A stretch of 64,000 nt of DNA from Mycobacterium sp. 852013-51886_SCH5428379 (GTDB taxonomy: Bacteria > Actinomycetota > Actinomycetes > Mycobacteriales > Mycobacteriaceae): NCBI RefSeq assembly GCF_001665575.1, contig NZ_LZSU01000039.1, positions 26,321 to 90,320 of the forward strand, written 5' to 3'. The stretch's first letter is position 1. The number at the start of each line of letters is the position of its first letter. Positions 34,672 through 43,424 of this stretch are shown here, in pieces. The position numbers and the translations under genes are program-made. A model generated the notes under the pieces. The model searched no databases. It was given only the letters and a program-made list of their open reading frames with translations, and was not told the DNA's origin.

Positions 34672-36360
34672 TTAGCCGAACGGCCAAATCGGCGGGAGGA
34701 TGCTGCCGCCGCCGGACGATCCCCCGCGGCCGGACGAACCGCCGCCGTCGTATCCACCGCCGCCGCTACCGCCGTAGCCGCCGCGGCCCGACGAGGAGGA
34801 GCCCGACGATCCCGAACCGTTCGCCGGCGAGAGGATCTGCGGGATCTGCGGAAGCTGGGGCAGCTGCGGAACCAACGGCACCTTGGGCGCCTGGGGTGCT
34901 TGCGGGATCACGGGGACCTGCGGACGCGACGGCACCTGGGGCACGACCGGATACGAGGGACGCTGCGGCACCTGCTGCTGCGGCGGCCGCCACGGATTCG
35001 GCCACTGCGGGGACTCGGGCTCGTCGTACACCGGCGGGCGGTAGATCGGCCGCGGTAGCAGCGCCGGGGGCGGGAGGATGACCGGCGCGGGCAGTACCGG
35101 CACCGGCACCGGGACCGGAGCGGCCGGAACCGGAGCCGGAGCGGGCGCCGGCGCGGCGGGGGCCGGTGCGGGTGCCGCAGGCGCAGGTGCCGGAGCGGGA
35201 GCGGCCGGGCGTTCGACGAAGACCTGACGGGGCGGGGCCTGCGGAGCTTCCTGCACGACGGGCACCGGCGCCTTGATGGTCTCGGCCGCTGGGGGCGGGG
35301 GCGCGACGACGGGCGCGGCCTTCTCGGCCGGCGGGGCCGGGGCGGGCACCTGCACGCTCGGCACGATCGCCGCCTCGGCGGGGCTCGGCCGCTGATCGGC
35401 GGTCGGCCGGATGCTGACCGCCAGTGAGATCACCAGCGCGACGACGCCGACCACGAAGATCGACGACAGCGCGCTGCCGACCAGGAGGAAGGGCTTGCGG
35501 TTCTCGTCCTCGACGGGCGCCGGCGGCGGGAGCGGTTCGCTGTAGGCGGCCGGGGCGACGGCTGCCTCGCTGCTGACGGGCGCCATCTGGGTGGCGGCGG
35601 CACCGAACGCGGCGTAGCCACCGCCGGCGGTCGGACCTCCGTCGGGATCCTGCGAATAGGCCAGCCCGACCGTGGAGGCCTCGAACCGCGGGGCGTGGGC
35701 CGAGGCGAGTGCGGCGCCGCGGGCGAGGGCGAGGTCGGACTCTTCGGGGGCGTTGACCGGGATGGTCAGCAGACGCGCAAGATGCGACCGGACCTCGGTG
35801 ACGTCCACTCCGGAGCCGACGACGAACATGCCCTGCGGTGCGTCGGCGCGCGCGTCGACTGCGGCGGCCATCTCGCCGAGGACGGCCATGGCGTCGGTGC
35901 CGTGCAGATTGCGGCTGAGCACCGTGGTCACCGAACCGTCGGCGGTCTGCACCACCGAGACGGTGGCGGTGTCGCGGTCGATGAAGAACAGCGCGGTGCT
36001 GGCGTATCCGACGGCGCGGCCGACGGCCTGGGCCAGCGCTGCGGCGGCGTGGCCCTCCGACACCAGCATCACGTCTTCGATGCCGCGCGCGGCGAGCGTG
36101 TCACGCAGCGCCGAGGCCTCGGCGTGGTCACTCCAGGCGACGCCGATCGACTTCAGGTGATGACCGCCGGCTTCCGCGCTCTCCTGGGTGCCGAGCACCG
36201 CGGCGACGACCTGTTCGGCGGCGCTGGACGTTGCTGAGCCGTCGACGGCGTGGATGTCGAAGACGTCGTGGTCGACCGTGACGCCGTCGGCTTTCTCACC
36301 CTCGACCAGCACCATGCGGACCGTCGAGGGGGTCATCGAGACACCGAGAACGATGTCCAC
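34672..36360 (-). CDS. DUF7159-type actin-fold membrane protein with Pro-rich tail (Rv0312-like)
   Basis: Protein of 562 residues. The first 240 resemble an actin/Hsp70-like fold (DIVLGVSMTPSTVRMVLVEGE; ALFFIDRDTATVSVVQTADGS; MFVVGSGVDVTEVRSHLARL) without recognisable strict ATPase residues. A single membrane span follows at about residue 300 (SALSSIFVVGVVALVISLAVSI). The exported tail is long and Pro/Ala/Gln-rich and ends in a Gly/Ser-rich stretch (SGGGSILPPIWPFG). GTG 36360 is preceded by GGAGGA. It is homologous to the protein at 59187 and close in design to M. tuberculosis Rv0312. Function unknown; a cell-envelope link is inferred from topology. Confidence 0.82.
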   Translation of the reverse strand: MDIVLGVSMTPSTVRMVLVEGEKADGVTVDHDVFDIHAVDGSATSSAAEQVVAAVLGTQESAEAGGHHLKSIGVAWSDHAEASALRDTLAARGIEDVMLVSEGHAAAALAQAVGRAVGYASTALFFIDRDTATVSVVQTADGSVTTVLSRNLHGTDAMAVLGEMAAAVDARADAPQGMFVVGSGVDVTEVRSHLARLLTIPVNAPEESDLALARGAALASAHAPRFEASTVGLAYSQDPDGGPTAGGGYAAFGAAATQMAPVSSEAAVAPAAYSEPLPPPAPVEDENRKPFLLVGSALSSIFVVGVVALVISLAVSIRPTADQRPSPAEAAIVPSVQVPAPAPPAEKAAPVVAPPPPAAETIKAPVPVVQEAPQAPPRQVFVERPAAPAPAPAPAAPAPAPAAPAPAPAPVPAAPVPVPVPVLPAPVILPPPALLPRPIYRPPVYDEPESPQWPNPWRPPQQQVPQRPSYPVVPQVPSRPQVPVIPQAPQAPKVPLVPQLPQLPQIPQILSPANGSGSSGSSSSGRGGYGGSGGGGYDGGGSSGRGGSSGGGSILPPIWPFG

Positions 36361-36594
36361 AAGTCCTCCAAAAAAGTTAGCTATCGAGTTTATTCAGCCG
36401 GAGTCCGCACGTTCCGTACGAGGCCACAACTAGTGGTTCATCGGTTTTGGCAGGTCAGGTGTTACAGCCGGACCCGTTAGCTGACGAGGTTACTCGGCAG
36501 TGATCCCGGGCGGGAGTGCCCGCAGTGCCACACGAGTCTCTGCAGGCACGTGCGGCACATGAGTAACACGCGTGTGGTTCTGTCCGCGTCGAGT

Positions 36595-36641
36595 GTGAAG
36601 GCATCTTCACTGGCGGGCGCGAGAGTAAAGGTGCATTCACC
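36595..36641. promoter_or_regulatory. Paired TTCAC dyads between dcd and the Rv0312-like gene
   Basis: GTGAAG-GCAT-CTTCAC at 36595-36610 is a perfect short dyad, and GGTG-CATT-CACC at 36630-36641 a second one; both contain an AAGG..CAT..TTCAC-like core. They lie in the 291-base stretch between the dcd stop and the 36360 start, which holds no other feature I can support. Confidence 0.3.
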
Positions 36642-36651
36642 CTCGCCGACC

Positions 36652-37224
36652 TCAGGGTGACTTGACGAAGTTCAGGTAGGACTTCGACGGGGTCGGCCCG
36701 CGCTGGCCCTGGTATTTCGACCCGACTTTGGCGCTGCCGTAGGGGTGCTCGGCGGGGCTGGTCAGGCGGAGCAGGCAGAGCTGGCCGATCTTCATGCCAG
36801 GCCACAGGGTGATCGGCAGATTCGCGACGTTGGACAGCTCGAGGGTGATGTGGCCGCTGAAGCCGGGATCGATGAAACCGGCTGTCGAGTGGGTGAGCAG
36901 GCCGAGACGGCCGAGGGAGGACTTGCCTTCGAGGCGGCCTGCGAGGTCCTCGGGCAGGGTGCAGGTCTCGAGTGTCGAGCCGAGGACGAACTCGCCGGGA
37001 TGGAGCACGAAGGGCTCGCCGGGCTTGGATTCGACGAGGCTGGTCAGGTCGTCCTGCTGCTGAGCGGGATCGATGTGGGTGTAGCGGGTGTTGTTGAAGA
37101 CCCGGAAGAGGCTGTCGAGGCGGACGTCGACGCTGGACGGCTGCACGAGGCTGTCGTCGAACGGGTCGATGCCGAGGCGCCCGGCGGCGATCTCGGCCCG
37201 GATGTCACGATCGGAGAGCAGCAC
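36652..37224 (-). CDS. dcd: dCTP deaminase
   Basis: Converts dCTP to dUTP, and in mycobacteria is bifunctional and goes on to dUMP. With the start at GTG 37224 (VLLSDRDIRAEIAAGRLGID) the protein is 190 residues, the length of the M. tuberculosis enzyme; the open frame upstream adds 14 unconserved residues. The active-site stretch RLEGKSSLGRLGLLTHSTAG followed by FIDPGFSGHITLEL contains the catalytic Glu and nucleotide-binding residues. The GTG is 7 bases after TACGCT, a leaderless-type promoter. The tRNA-Gly gene is adjacent on the opposite strand, as in M. tuberculosis. Confidence 0.95.
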   Translation of the reverse strand: MLLSDRDIRAEIAAGRLGIDPFDDSLVQPSSVDVRLDSLFRVFNNTRYTHIDPAQQQDDLTSLVESKPGEPFVLHPGEFVLGSTLETCTLPEDLAGRLEGKSSLGRLGLLTHSTAGFIDPGFSGHITLELSNVANLPITLWPGMKIGQLCLLRLTSPAEHPYGSAKVGSKYQGQRGPTPSKSYLNFVKSP

Positions 37225-37231
37225 GCGGACG

Positions 37232-37237
37232 AGCGTA
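37232..37237 (-). promoter_or_regulatory. Putative -10 (TACGCT) for leaderless dcd
   Basis: Minus-strand TANNNT hexamer 7 bases before GTG 37224, without a Shine-Dalgarno sequence. Confidence 0.35.
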
Positions 37238-37271
37238 TCGGCTGGTGGTGCTAACCTCTCAGCCACACACC

Positions 37272-37345
37272 GCCGATGTAGTTCAATGGCAGAACATCAG
37301 CTTCCCAAGCTGAATACGCGGGTTCGATTCCCGTCATCGGCTCCA
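37272..37345 (+). tRNA. tRNA-Gly, anticodon CCC
   Basis: A full cloverleaf can be drawn: acceptor GCCGATG pairs with CATCGGC; the D-arm is GTTC/GAAC; the anticodon stem TCAGC/GCTGA encloses loop TTCCCAA with anticodon CCC; the T-arm is GCGGG-TTCGATT-CCCGT. The discriminator T is followed by an encoded CCA (37343-37345). The anticodon reads GGG codons. Confidence 0.95.
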
Positions 37346-37353
37346 CGAAGGTC

Positions 37354-38625
37354 TCACCGGACCGAACTCCGCGGCCGTGCTCGCGGTTGCGCTTCGAGGT
37401 CGCCACCGGCTCCACCCCCGGCCCCCGTGAGCTGCCGCGCCCGCCACAACGCATACACACTCCACGCGAGCACGACGACGAACGCGAAAAGGTAAGCGGC
37501 CGGGAGCAATTGGTCCCACATTCCCGGATGGCGCAACGACATCAGGCCGGCCTGCGGCGGATCGCTACGCGACGCCACGAACCACCCGCCGAACATCGCC
37601 GCGAGTAGCCACAGCGTCAGCGCCGCAGCACGCGACCGGTAGAGGTACCCGAGCACCCCGAGGTACACGACGAGAGGGACCAACCACACCCAGTGGTGAC
37701 TCCAGCTGAACGGTGACACGGCCGCCGAAGTCATTCCCGCAACAGCGATGCCCAGAAGCAGGTGACCGCATCGCCACGCCCACGCGGCGAGGGCGAGGGC
37801 CACGACTCCGAGCACGGCTGCGGCCGCGAGCCCCCACATCTCCGTCGCCCCGAGGCGCTCCAGGAGTCCGACCAGGCTCGTGTTCGCCAGCGGGTCGCTC
37901 GAGATGCGGCGTTCATCGCGGAACAGCCCGTCCAGCCAGAAGTGCTTCGACTCCGTGGGCAACAGCAGGAATCCCGCCGCGATGGTCGACACGAACGTCG
38001 CTCCCGCGACGACGGCCTCGCGCCGTCGCCCGGTGACGAACAGGAACACGATGAACAGCGCGGGAGTCAGCTTGATACCGGCCGCGATCCCGATTCCCAC
38101 CCCGGCCCAGCGGCGCGACGCCGGGGCCAGCAGATCAGCGACAACCAGCGCCATGATGACCAGATTGATCTGACCGAGCTGCAGCGACAGCCTGACCGGC
38201 TCCAGCCAGAGAATCGGCGCCACCAGAAGCGCCGTCAACCCCCACAGCCCGGCTGAGGTCGTCAACCCGGCGGCGGTGAGCATCCGGTGGACCAGGTAAC
38301 CGACGCAGGCAACGTTCACCACCAAGCCCAGCGCCAGAACGGCCACCTGACTCAACCCGATCAGCGGCAGGAAGCACAGCGCCGCGAAGGGCGTGTAGAT
38401 GAACAGCATCGTGTCGGGATCACCGGTCATCCCGATCGAGTACGGATCCTGGCCATCCCAGACACGCGTCGCCCCGAACCGGTACACCAGCAGGTCGACC
38501 TGACTGGCGAGGCTGGGCCACCGCAAATACGCAGCGACGTACAACGCCACCGCGATCGCCAACACGACCGGGCCCCCCACACGGACCCGCCGGGAGATGC
38601 CGGGCGCGGCCGGACGGTCATGCAC
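37354..38625 (-). CDS. GT87-family membrane glycosyltransferase
   Basis: Protein of 423 residues with about ten membrane spans, of the GT-C type related to polyprenyl-phosphate-mannose-dependent alpha-1,2-mannosyltransferases (PimE-like). The first loop after span 1 contains QVDLLVYRFGATRVWDGQDPYS, with the acidic residues expected for catalysis, and later FIYTPFAALCFLP and LGQINLVIMALVVADLL, all typical of GT87. It would add mannose to lipid-linked glycans on the outer face of the membrane; the acceptor is unknown. GTG 38625 is chosen because GGAG lies about ten bases upstream; the frame stays open for 49 more codons without conserved sequence. Confidence 0.88.
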   Translation of the reverse strand: MHDRPAAPGISRRVRVGGPVVLAIAVALYVAAYLRWPSLASQVDLLVYRFGATRVWDGQDPYSIGMTGDPDTMLFIYTPFAALCFLPLIGLSQVAVLALGLVVNVACVGYLVHRMLTAAGLTTSAGLWGLTALLVAPILWLEPVRLSLQLGQINLVIMALVVADLLAPASRRWAGVGIGIAAGIKLTPALFIVFLFVTGRRREAVVAGATFVSTIAAGFLLLPTESKHFWLDGLFRDERRISSDPLANTSLVGLLERLGATEMWGLAAAAVLGVVALALAAWAWRCGHLLLGIAVAGMTSAAVSPFSWSHHWVWLVPLVVYLGVLGYLYRSRAAALTLWLLAAMFGGWFVASRSDPPQAGLMSLRHPGMWDQLLPAAYLFAFVVVLAWSVYALWRARQLTGAGGGAGGDLEAQPRARPRSSVR

Positions 38626-38877
38626 GCTGCGAGCTCCTTCATCGTGCCCGTGCTTCGCTACCTGGATACGAGTTCGTTCCCCGCGTCGATGTCCGTCAAT
38701 CCCGCGACGTCGGCCAAATGAAGACGGGTCAATCGCGGCGGTTGCCGTAATGGCACCGCAGTTGACGAGCACCGTTCATCGATCAGGCTTTTTGACGGCG
38801 TTTTCAATAATCGACCTGCCCTCACCGCGTACGGTCAGCACACGCCGGGCCGGCGTTCACGAGACCGAGGGAAATCC

Positions 38878-39942
38878 ATGTCCGCCAGAGGTCGTCGGAG
38901 ACATCCGGCGTGCTTGATCGCCATCAGCGCGGTCAGCGCGCTCACGCTCGCGGGATGCGCGTCGAGTACGGCTCAACCGCCGGCACCGGACACCGGGGAG
39001 TCGCTGCGCATCGTTCTGGGCTCACCGCCACTGGCATCCCAGATTCCGCTGGTCTACGGCGTGAGCCGCAATGGAGGCGACTTCGGGCTGGCGATCAGCG
39101 TCGAGCAGAACATCGAGAAATTCGATACCCACACCGATGCGGTGCAGACCCTGCTCGACGACAATGCCAACGTTTTGGCGACGACGTTGTCCGCGATCCT
39201 GGATACGCGTGAGCAGGGCGAGGACGTCCGGGTGTTCTGCCCGTACGTCAGCATGGACGACTTCGTCCTGGCCGGCGCCAACGGCGTGCGCACCGCCGAT
39301 CAACTGTTCGAACCGTCTACCCGAGTGGGCATCGACCGCCCGGGCGGCTCCGGCGCCATCGTCCTCAACGCGCTGCTGAGCGGTGTCGGTGAGGCCCGGG
39401 ATGTCCACGAACTGCCGAACCCGGTGATCCTCGAGAACTCCAAGGAGCGCACGGCAGCCTGGGCGGCGGGCCAGCTGGACGCCACGGTCATTCACGACAC
39501 GCAGTACGACGCGGTGCAGGCCTCGGTGAACGAGCCGGTGCTGATCGCCACCCTCTTCGACAATGCCCCCGGATTCATCAAGGTGGCGCAGGCCGCCCGA
39601 GCAGACTGGCTCGCGCAGAACCGCGAACTCGCCGCCAGGTACTGCGCCACCACGCTGCGCGCGATGAGGGAACTGCGGGGTGATTTCGCCCTGTTCCGGG
39701 CAGCGGTCGACGAATTCGTCGAAGCGCCCCCCTCCGAAGAGGCACTCGAGGAGCTGTTCGCACTCATCCAGAGGTATCCGTTCTGGACGGACGACGGTGG
39801 GCTCTCCGAGGACAGCGTGAGGTTCATGATCGACATCGCGGCGGAGTCGGGCGTTCTGGACCGACCGATGAATGCCGCCGACGTCGTCGACCGCGAAACG
39901 CTGAGGCGGGCGGTGGAACTCGCGAACATGCCGGCGGGATAG
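38878..39942 (+). CDS. NMT1/SsuA-like substrate-binding lipoprotein
   Basis: Protein of 354 residues. The signal ends in lipobox LTLAGC with Cys27. The mature part follows the periplasmic-binding pattern of NMT1/THI5-like (sulfonate, nitrate or pyrimidine-precursor) binders: LRIVLGSPPLASQIPLVYGVSRNGG, NANVLATTLSAIL, FVLAGANGV, and VGIDRPGGSGAIVLNALL. No permease or ATPase gene is adjacent, so it is either an orphan receptor or works with a transporter elsewhere. ATG 38878 has GAGGG just upstream. The 252-base region before it shows no other feature I can support. Confidence 0.82.
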   Translation: MSARGRRRHPACLIAISAVSALTLAGCASSTAQPPAPDTGESLRIVLGSPPLASQIPLVYGVSRNGGDFGLAISVEQNIEKFDTHTDAVQTLLDDNANVLATTLSAILDTREQGEDVRVFCPYVSMDDFVLAGANGVRTADQLFEPSTRVGIDRPGGSGAIVLNALLSGVGEARDVHELPNPVILENSKERTAAWAAGQLDATVIHDTQYDAVQASVNEPVLIATLFDNAPGFIKVAQAARADWLAQNRELAARYCATTLRAMRELRGDFALFRAAVDEFVEAPPSEEALEELFALIQRYPFWTDDGGLSEDSVRFMIDIAAESGVLDRPMNAADVVDRETLRRAVELANMPAG

Positions 39943-40052
39943 CCGCGACCGGCTCCGAAGATCCCGATTCGGCGTCATCACGGACACAACCGGGAGTCAC
40001 CGTCCCCGTTGCGGCCGCAGAGCCTGACTTCACCGTTAAATTGCTGATCACT

Positions 40053-40472
40053 ATGGCAAACGTCCTGCGCATCGTCGCCGCCACCGTCGCCGCTCCGGCG
40101 ATCGTGGGTATCGCCCTCGCGGGGGCGGCCACCGCCGATCCCCCGCTGCTCAACGGCATCTACGGTTCGACTGACGGCGACCCCTACAACGTCTGGACCA
40201 TCGCGACGAACTGCGGCCCGGCCGGATGCACCGGCACGGTCACCAGCAATCAGGGCTGGTCCACCCCGACCACGCTCAACGGCGGTCGCTGGGTGTTCAC
40301 CGTCTCGAAACCGGGCGGCCTGACATGCGAGGACGGCCACTACGAACCCGCCGTGGTGTCGATGGCCCTGGACCCGGTGACGCTCGCCGGTGTGATGACC
40401 TCGGATTCCAATTACGGCTGCGCAGGTGGCGTGCTGACCCAGAGCCCCTTCCAGCTGCAGAAGCTGGGCTGA
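40053..40472 (+). CDS. Small secreted protein
   Basis: Protein of 139 residues. A Sec signal peptide (hydrophobic VLRIVAATVAAPAIVGIALA, likely cleavage after ATA near residue 28) precedes a mature domain of about 110 residues. It has four Cys (NCGPAGC, LTCEDGH, YGCAGG) that may form two disulfides, and repeated Thr/Gly strands (GTVTSNQGWSTP; GRWVFTVSKPGG). It resembles small exported mycobacterial proteins of unknown role. An in-frame TTG-type start at 40041 is possible, but the ATG gives a better signal peptide. Confidence 0.75.
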   Translation: MANVLRIVAATVAAPAIVGIALAGAATADPPLLNGIYGSTDGDPYNVWTIATNCGPAGCTGTVTSNQGWSTPTTLNGGRWVFTVSKPGGLTCEDGHYEPAVVSMALDPVTLAGVMTSDSNYGCAGGVLTQSPFQLQKLG

Positions 40473-40483
40473 CCCGCTCCGGT

Positions 40484-43132
40484 TCAATCGAGCGCGGCGA
40501 AAGACCAATCCGGACTTGACGATTCAGCTCGCCCGCCGCGCATGACCTCGGCCAGCCCAGAGCGTCCCGTCACACCCGCCTTGGTGCACGCGCGGTAGAC
40601 ATGGCTTTCGACGGTGCGCACCGACAGCGACACCGCCTCCGCGATGTCCCGGTTCGACATCCCTCGCGCCACCAGGGCCGCGACTTCGCGTTCCCGGTTG
40701 GTGAACGGCAGTGTGAAGCGCGCCGCCGCGATCGCCGGACTGGTGGCACCGCCGCAATCCGCGGCAAGTCGATGTGACCGAGACGCCGCCGTCATCGCAC
40801 TACCGACGCGGCCGGCCCGGCGGTGCGATGTCGCGGCCTGTCCCGCGGCGTCCGCGGCCGCCAGCAGATCACCCATCGTCTCGAACTTCTCCGAGACCGC
40901 GACGAGCTCGTCGCCGTCATCGGCACCGAGCGCGGTCGCGTACCGCAACACGGTCGCGGCGCGCGGTCCCTCGACCATGGTGACCAACTCGGCGAGGCGA
41001 CCGGCCACGTCGACGTCGACGTCGACGAAGTGGACCGCAGTCTGCAGGCACCACACCTCACGTGCGAATTGCCCTTGCTCGAGGGCGATTTCGGCCGCTG
41101 TACGCGCCAAACGGCGCGCCTCCGTGAGGCGCTGACGGGCGGCCGCGAGCCACGCCTCGGTCAACAACTCCGTCGGCCGGATGTACACGTAGGCCCGATG
41201 ACGATGTGCGAGAGCGATCTCCAGCGCCGACTCGGCCGCTGCGGCGTCTCCGGTACGGGCCAACGCTTGCGCGCGCAGCAGATGGAAACGGTGAAAGCTG
41301 CTGGCAGCGTGCAGACTTTCCGCCGCGCCGTCACCGTCGAGCCGCGCAGGCAGATGGGTCAGCGCCGCGGTCAGATCACCGGCGGCCAGCTCCGCCATAC
41401 CGAGAATCGCCGTCGCGACCATCCGCGCACCGGGCGGACCGCTCTGCTGGATGCGCACGTGTCGGTTCGCCACGTCGACGGCGGCACCGATCCGTCCCGC
41501 CGCCGCGAGGGCGAACGTGTGGTACTCGGCGAGAGGTAGGTGAATGAGTGTCACCTGGTCCGTCGAAGCGATCACCTGCGTCGACTGGTCCGCTTTGGCC
41601 ACCGCCGCGTCGGTCTGTCCGAGCTCGCCGAAAGCCATCGTCTCCGCACTGAGGCCCATCGTTGTGCCATAGGGGTCGAGCTGGTCATAGTCGACCTGCG
41701 CCGTCGCGTCGAGCACATCGGCCGGCCTCGCCGCGAGCGCCAATTGGTTCGCCCGGAACACCAGCAACTGGTGGCGCCTCGGCCCCTCCGCAGTGACGAG
41801 CGCATCATCGATGACCTTCCGGGACGCTTCGGGAGACTGACTGAACCACAACAGGTTCGACGCTCGCATCACCACATCGTTGACCAACGTCGACTGATCG
41901 ACGCTGTCGGCCTCGAGCTCATCGAGTACCTCCATGGCGCGTTCGCCCCGCTGCCTCATCAACAGGCTGAAGGCCAGCGGTACGTGCGCCTGGGCTCCCG
42001 CACCCGCGCCAGCGGCGGACGAGTAGAGCCGTTCGGCGGTCTCGAAGTCCAGCAGAGACGTGGCCGCGGTCGCCGCAGCCATCAACACATCCGGTTCCGG
42101 CGGTAGGTCGGACTCCAGCCACAGCAATCCCCGCTTGAGCGTGCGAGCGGCGACGTCATTGTCTTTCATCGCCTGCGCGATCTGGCCGCGCAGGCGGCGC
42201 AGCCGGGTGGGACCGCACCGGAGCAGCCGGACCTCGGCATACATGGGATGCCCGATATGGACCTCGTCGCCACTGGTCCGCACCAGCTCGCGCTGCTCGG
42301 CCGCCTCGATGGCGTCCTGAGACGCATTCAGCCGCAACGAGTCCCAATCAATCGGATTGGCCACCGCGACGAGGTCGACGACGTCACGCACGTCGTCCGG
42401 GATCGCGCCGATCTGCGCGTCCACCAGTTCGGCGAGCGACTCCGAGATCGCTGCGCCCGCCTGCCAGCAGACCGCGCCGTCACGTGCCGCCAGGCGGCCG
42501 GCGCTGAACTCGTGATGGCAGAGTTGCTGCAGGTAGAGCACGTTGCCGTGGGTGAGTCGCCACAGTTGGTCGAGGCAGTGCCGGTCCGGTGGCGCCGCGA
42601 ACGCCGCCGCCACGAATCGGCCCACCTCCTCGCGCGTCAACGGCTCGATCTCACGCCGGGCCACCAACCCGTCCTTCCACAGTGCGCTCACCGCTGCGGG
42701 CGCGGTCTGCCCAGCGCGGACCGTCGCGATCACCTTCGCCGCCCCGGAGTACACGAGGTGATGCACCACCAGCGCGGAGAGGTCGTCGAGCAGGTGGACG
42801 TCGTCGACGAGAAGGAGCAGTCGACCGGGTTGCGCTTCGGAGGTGAGGACCTCGGAGATGCGGCGCGCCAGCGCCGACGGTGAATCCTCCGAACCGGCCG
42901 CCCACTGCGCGAACACCCCGAGCGGGACCGCGCGGCTGGTGGTGGTCGCGGCGGCACTACGTACTACCCAACCCGCCTCGCCGGCCGAACGCGCGGCGTC
43001 GCGAGCCAGACGGGACTTGCCGACGCCGGGCTTGCCGGCGAGCACGACACCGCGGACCGCGTCGTGGGCGAGGAGACGATTGACCTCTCGGAATTCGTCC
43101 TCTCGGCCGATCAACGGCCAGTGGTCGAGCAT
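40484..43132 (-). CDS. Large AAA/STAND LuxR-family regulator
   Basis: Protein of 882 residues. The N-terminus has the P-loop LAGKPGVGKSRLARDAA and Walker B LLLLVDDVHLL, with a MalT-like arrangement. A long TPR-like helical middle follows. The C-terminal LuxR helix-turn-helix is LPFTNREREVAALVARGMSN followed by RDIAEAVSLSVRTVESHVY. It shares design, not close sequence, with IniR at 17683. ATG 43132 is used because the TTG two codons earlier adds nothing conserved. It is divergent from the giant PGRS gene across a 292-base region that could carry both promoters, so it may control that gene (inference). Ligand unknown. Confidence 0.87.
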   Translation of the reverse strand: MLDHWPLIGREDEFREVNRLLAHDAVRGVVLAGKPGVGKSRLARDAARSAGEAGWVVRSAAATTTSRAVPLGVFAQWAAGSEDSPSALARRISEVLTSEAQPGRLLLLVDDVHLLDDLSALVVHHLVYSGAAKVIATVRAGQTAPAAVSALWKDGLVARREIEPLTREEVGRFVAAAFAAPPDRHCLDQLWRLTHGNVLYLQQLCHHEFSAGRLAARDGAVCWQAGAAISESLAELVDAQIGAIPDDVRDVVDLVAVANPIDWDSLRLNASQDAIEAAEQRELVRTSGDEVHIGHPMYAEVRLLRCGPTRLRRLRGQIAQAMKDNDVAARTLKRGLLWLESDLPPEPDVLMAAATAATSLLDFETAERLYSSAAGAGAGAQAHVPLAFSLLMRQRGERAMEVLDELEADSVDQSTLVNDVVMRASNLLWFSQSPEASRKVIDDALVTAEGPRRHQLLVFRANQLALAARPADVLDATAQVDYDQLDPYGTTMGLSAETMAFGELGQTDAAVAKADQSTQVIASTDQVTLIHLPLAEYHTFALAAAGRIGAAVDVANRHVRIQQSGPPGARMVATAILGMAELAAGDLTAALTHLPARLDGDGAAESLHAASSFHRFHLLRAQALARTGDAAAAESALEIALAHRHRAYVYIRPTELLTEAWLAAARQRLTEARRLARTAAEIALEQGQFAREVWCLQTAVHFVDVDVDVAGRLAELVTMVEGPRAATVLRYATALGADDGDELVAVSEKFETMGDLLAAADAAGQAATSHRRAGRVGSAMTAASRSHRLAADCGGATSPAIAAARFTLPFTNREREVAALVARGMSNRDIAEAVSLSVRTVESHVYRACTKAGVTGRSGLAEVMRGGRAESSSPDWSFAALD

Positions 43133-43424
43133 CAGCAAAGATTAGCTGACTTGTGGTGGGCGTCGCAGCGTTACTGAAGTCCCACGTAAAGAAGAGGTCC
43201 CGATCCGGCGGTGTCGCGGTTATGCAGCGGCAGCTATGCAGTAGTCCCGCTTCTGACGCATCGGAAAATTGCGTAGTCCGTTGCGGATGCCATCGCGGAG
43301 GTGGCACCCGACAATCCTCACGGCGCGTGCATCTGGACACCGCCGGCACGAACGAGTTCGCGGTGGGTGTGCGGGGGGACCCGGGGCACGGCCTCCCCGA
43401 TCCCTGGACGACGAGGACGCACCG

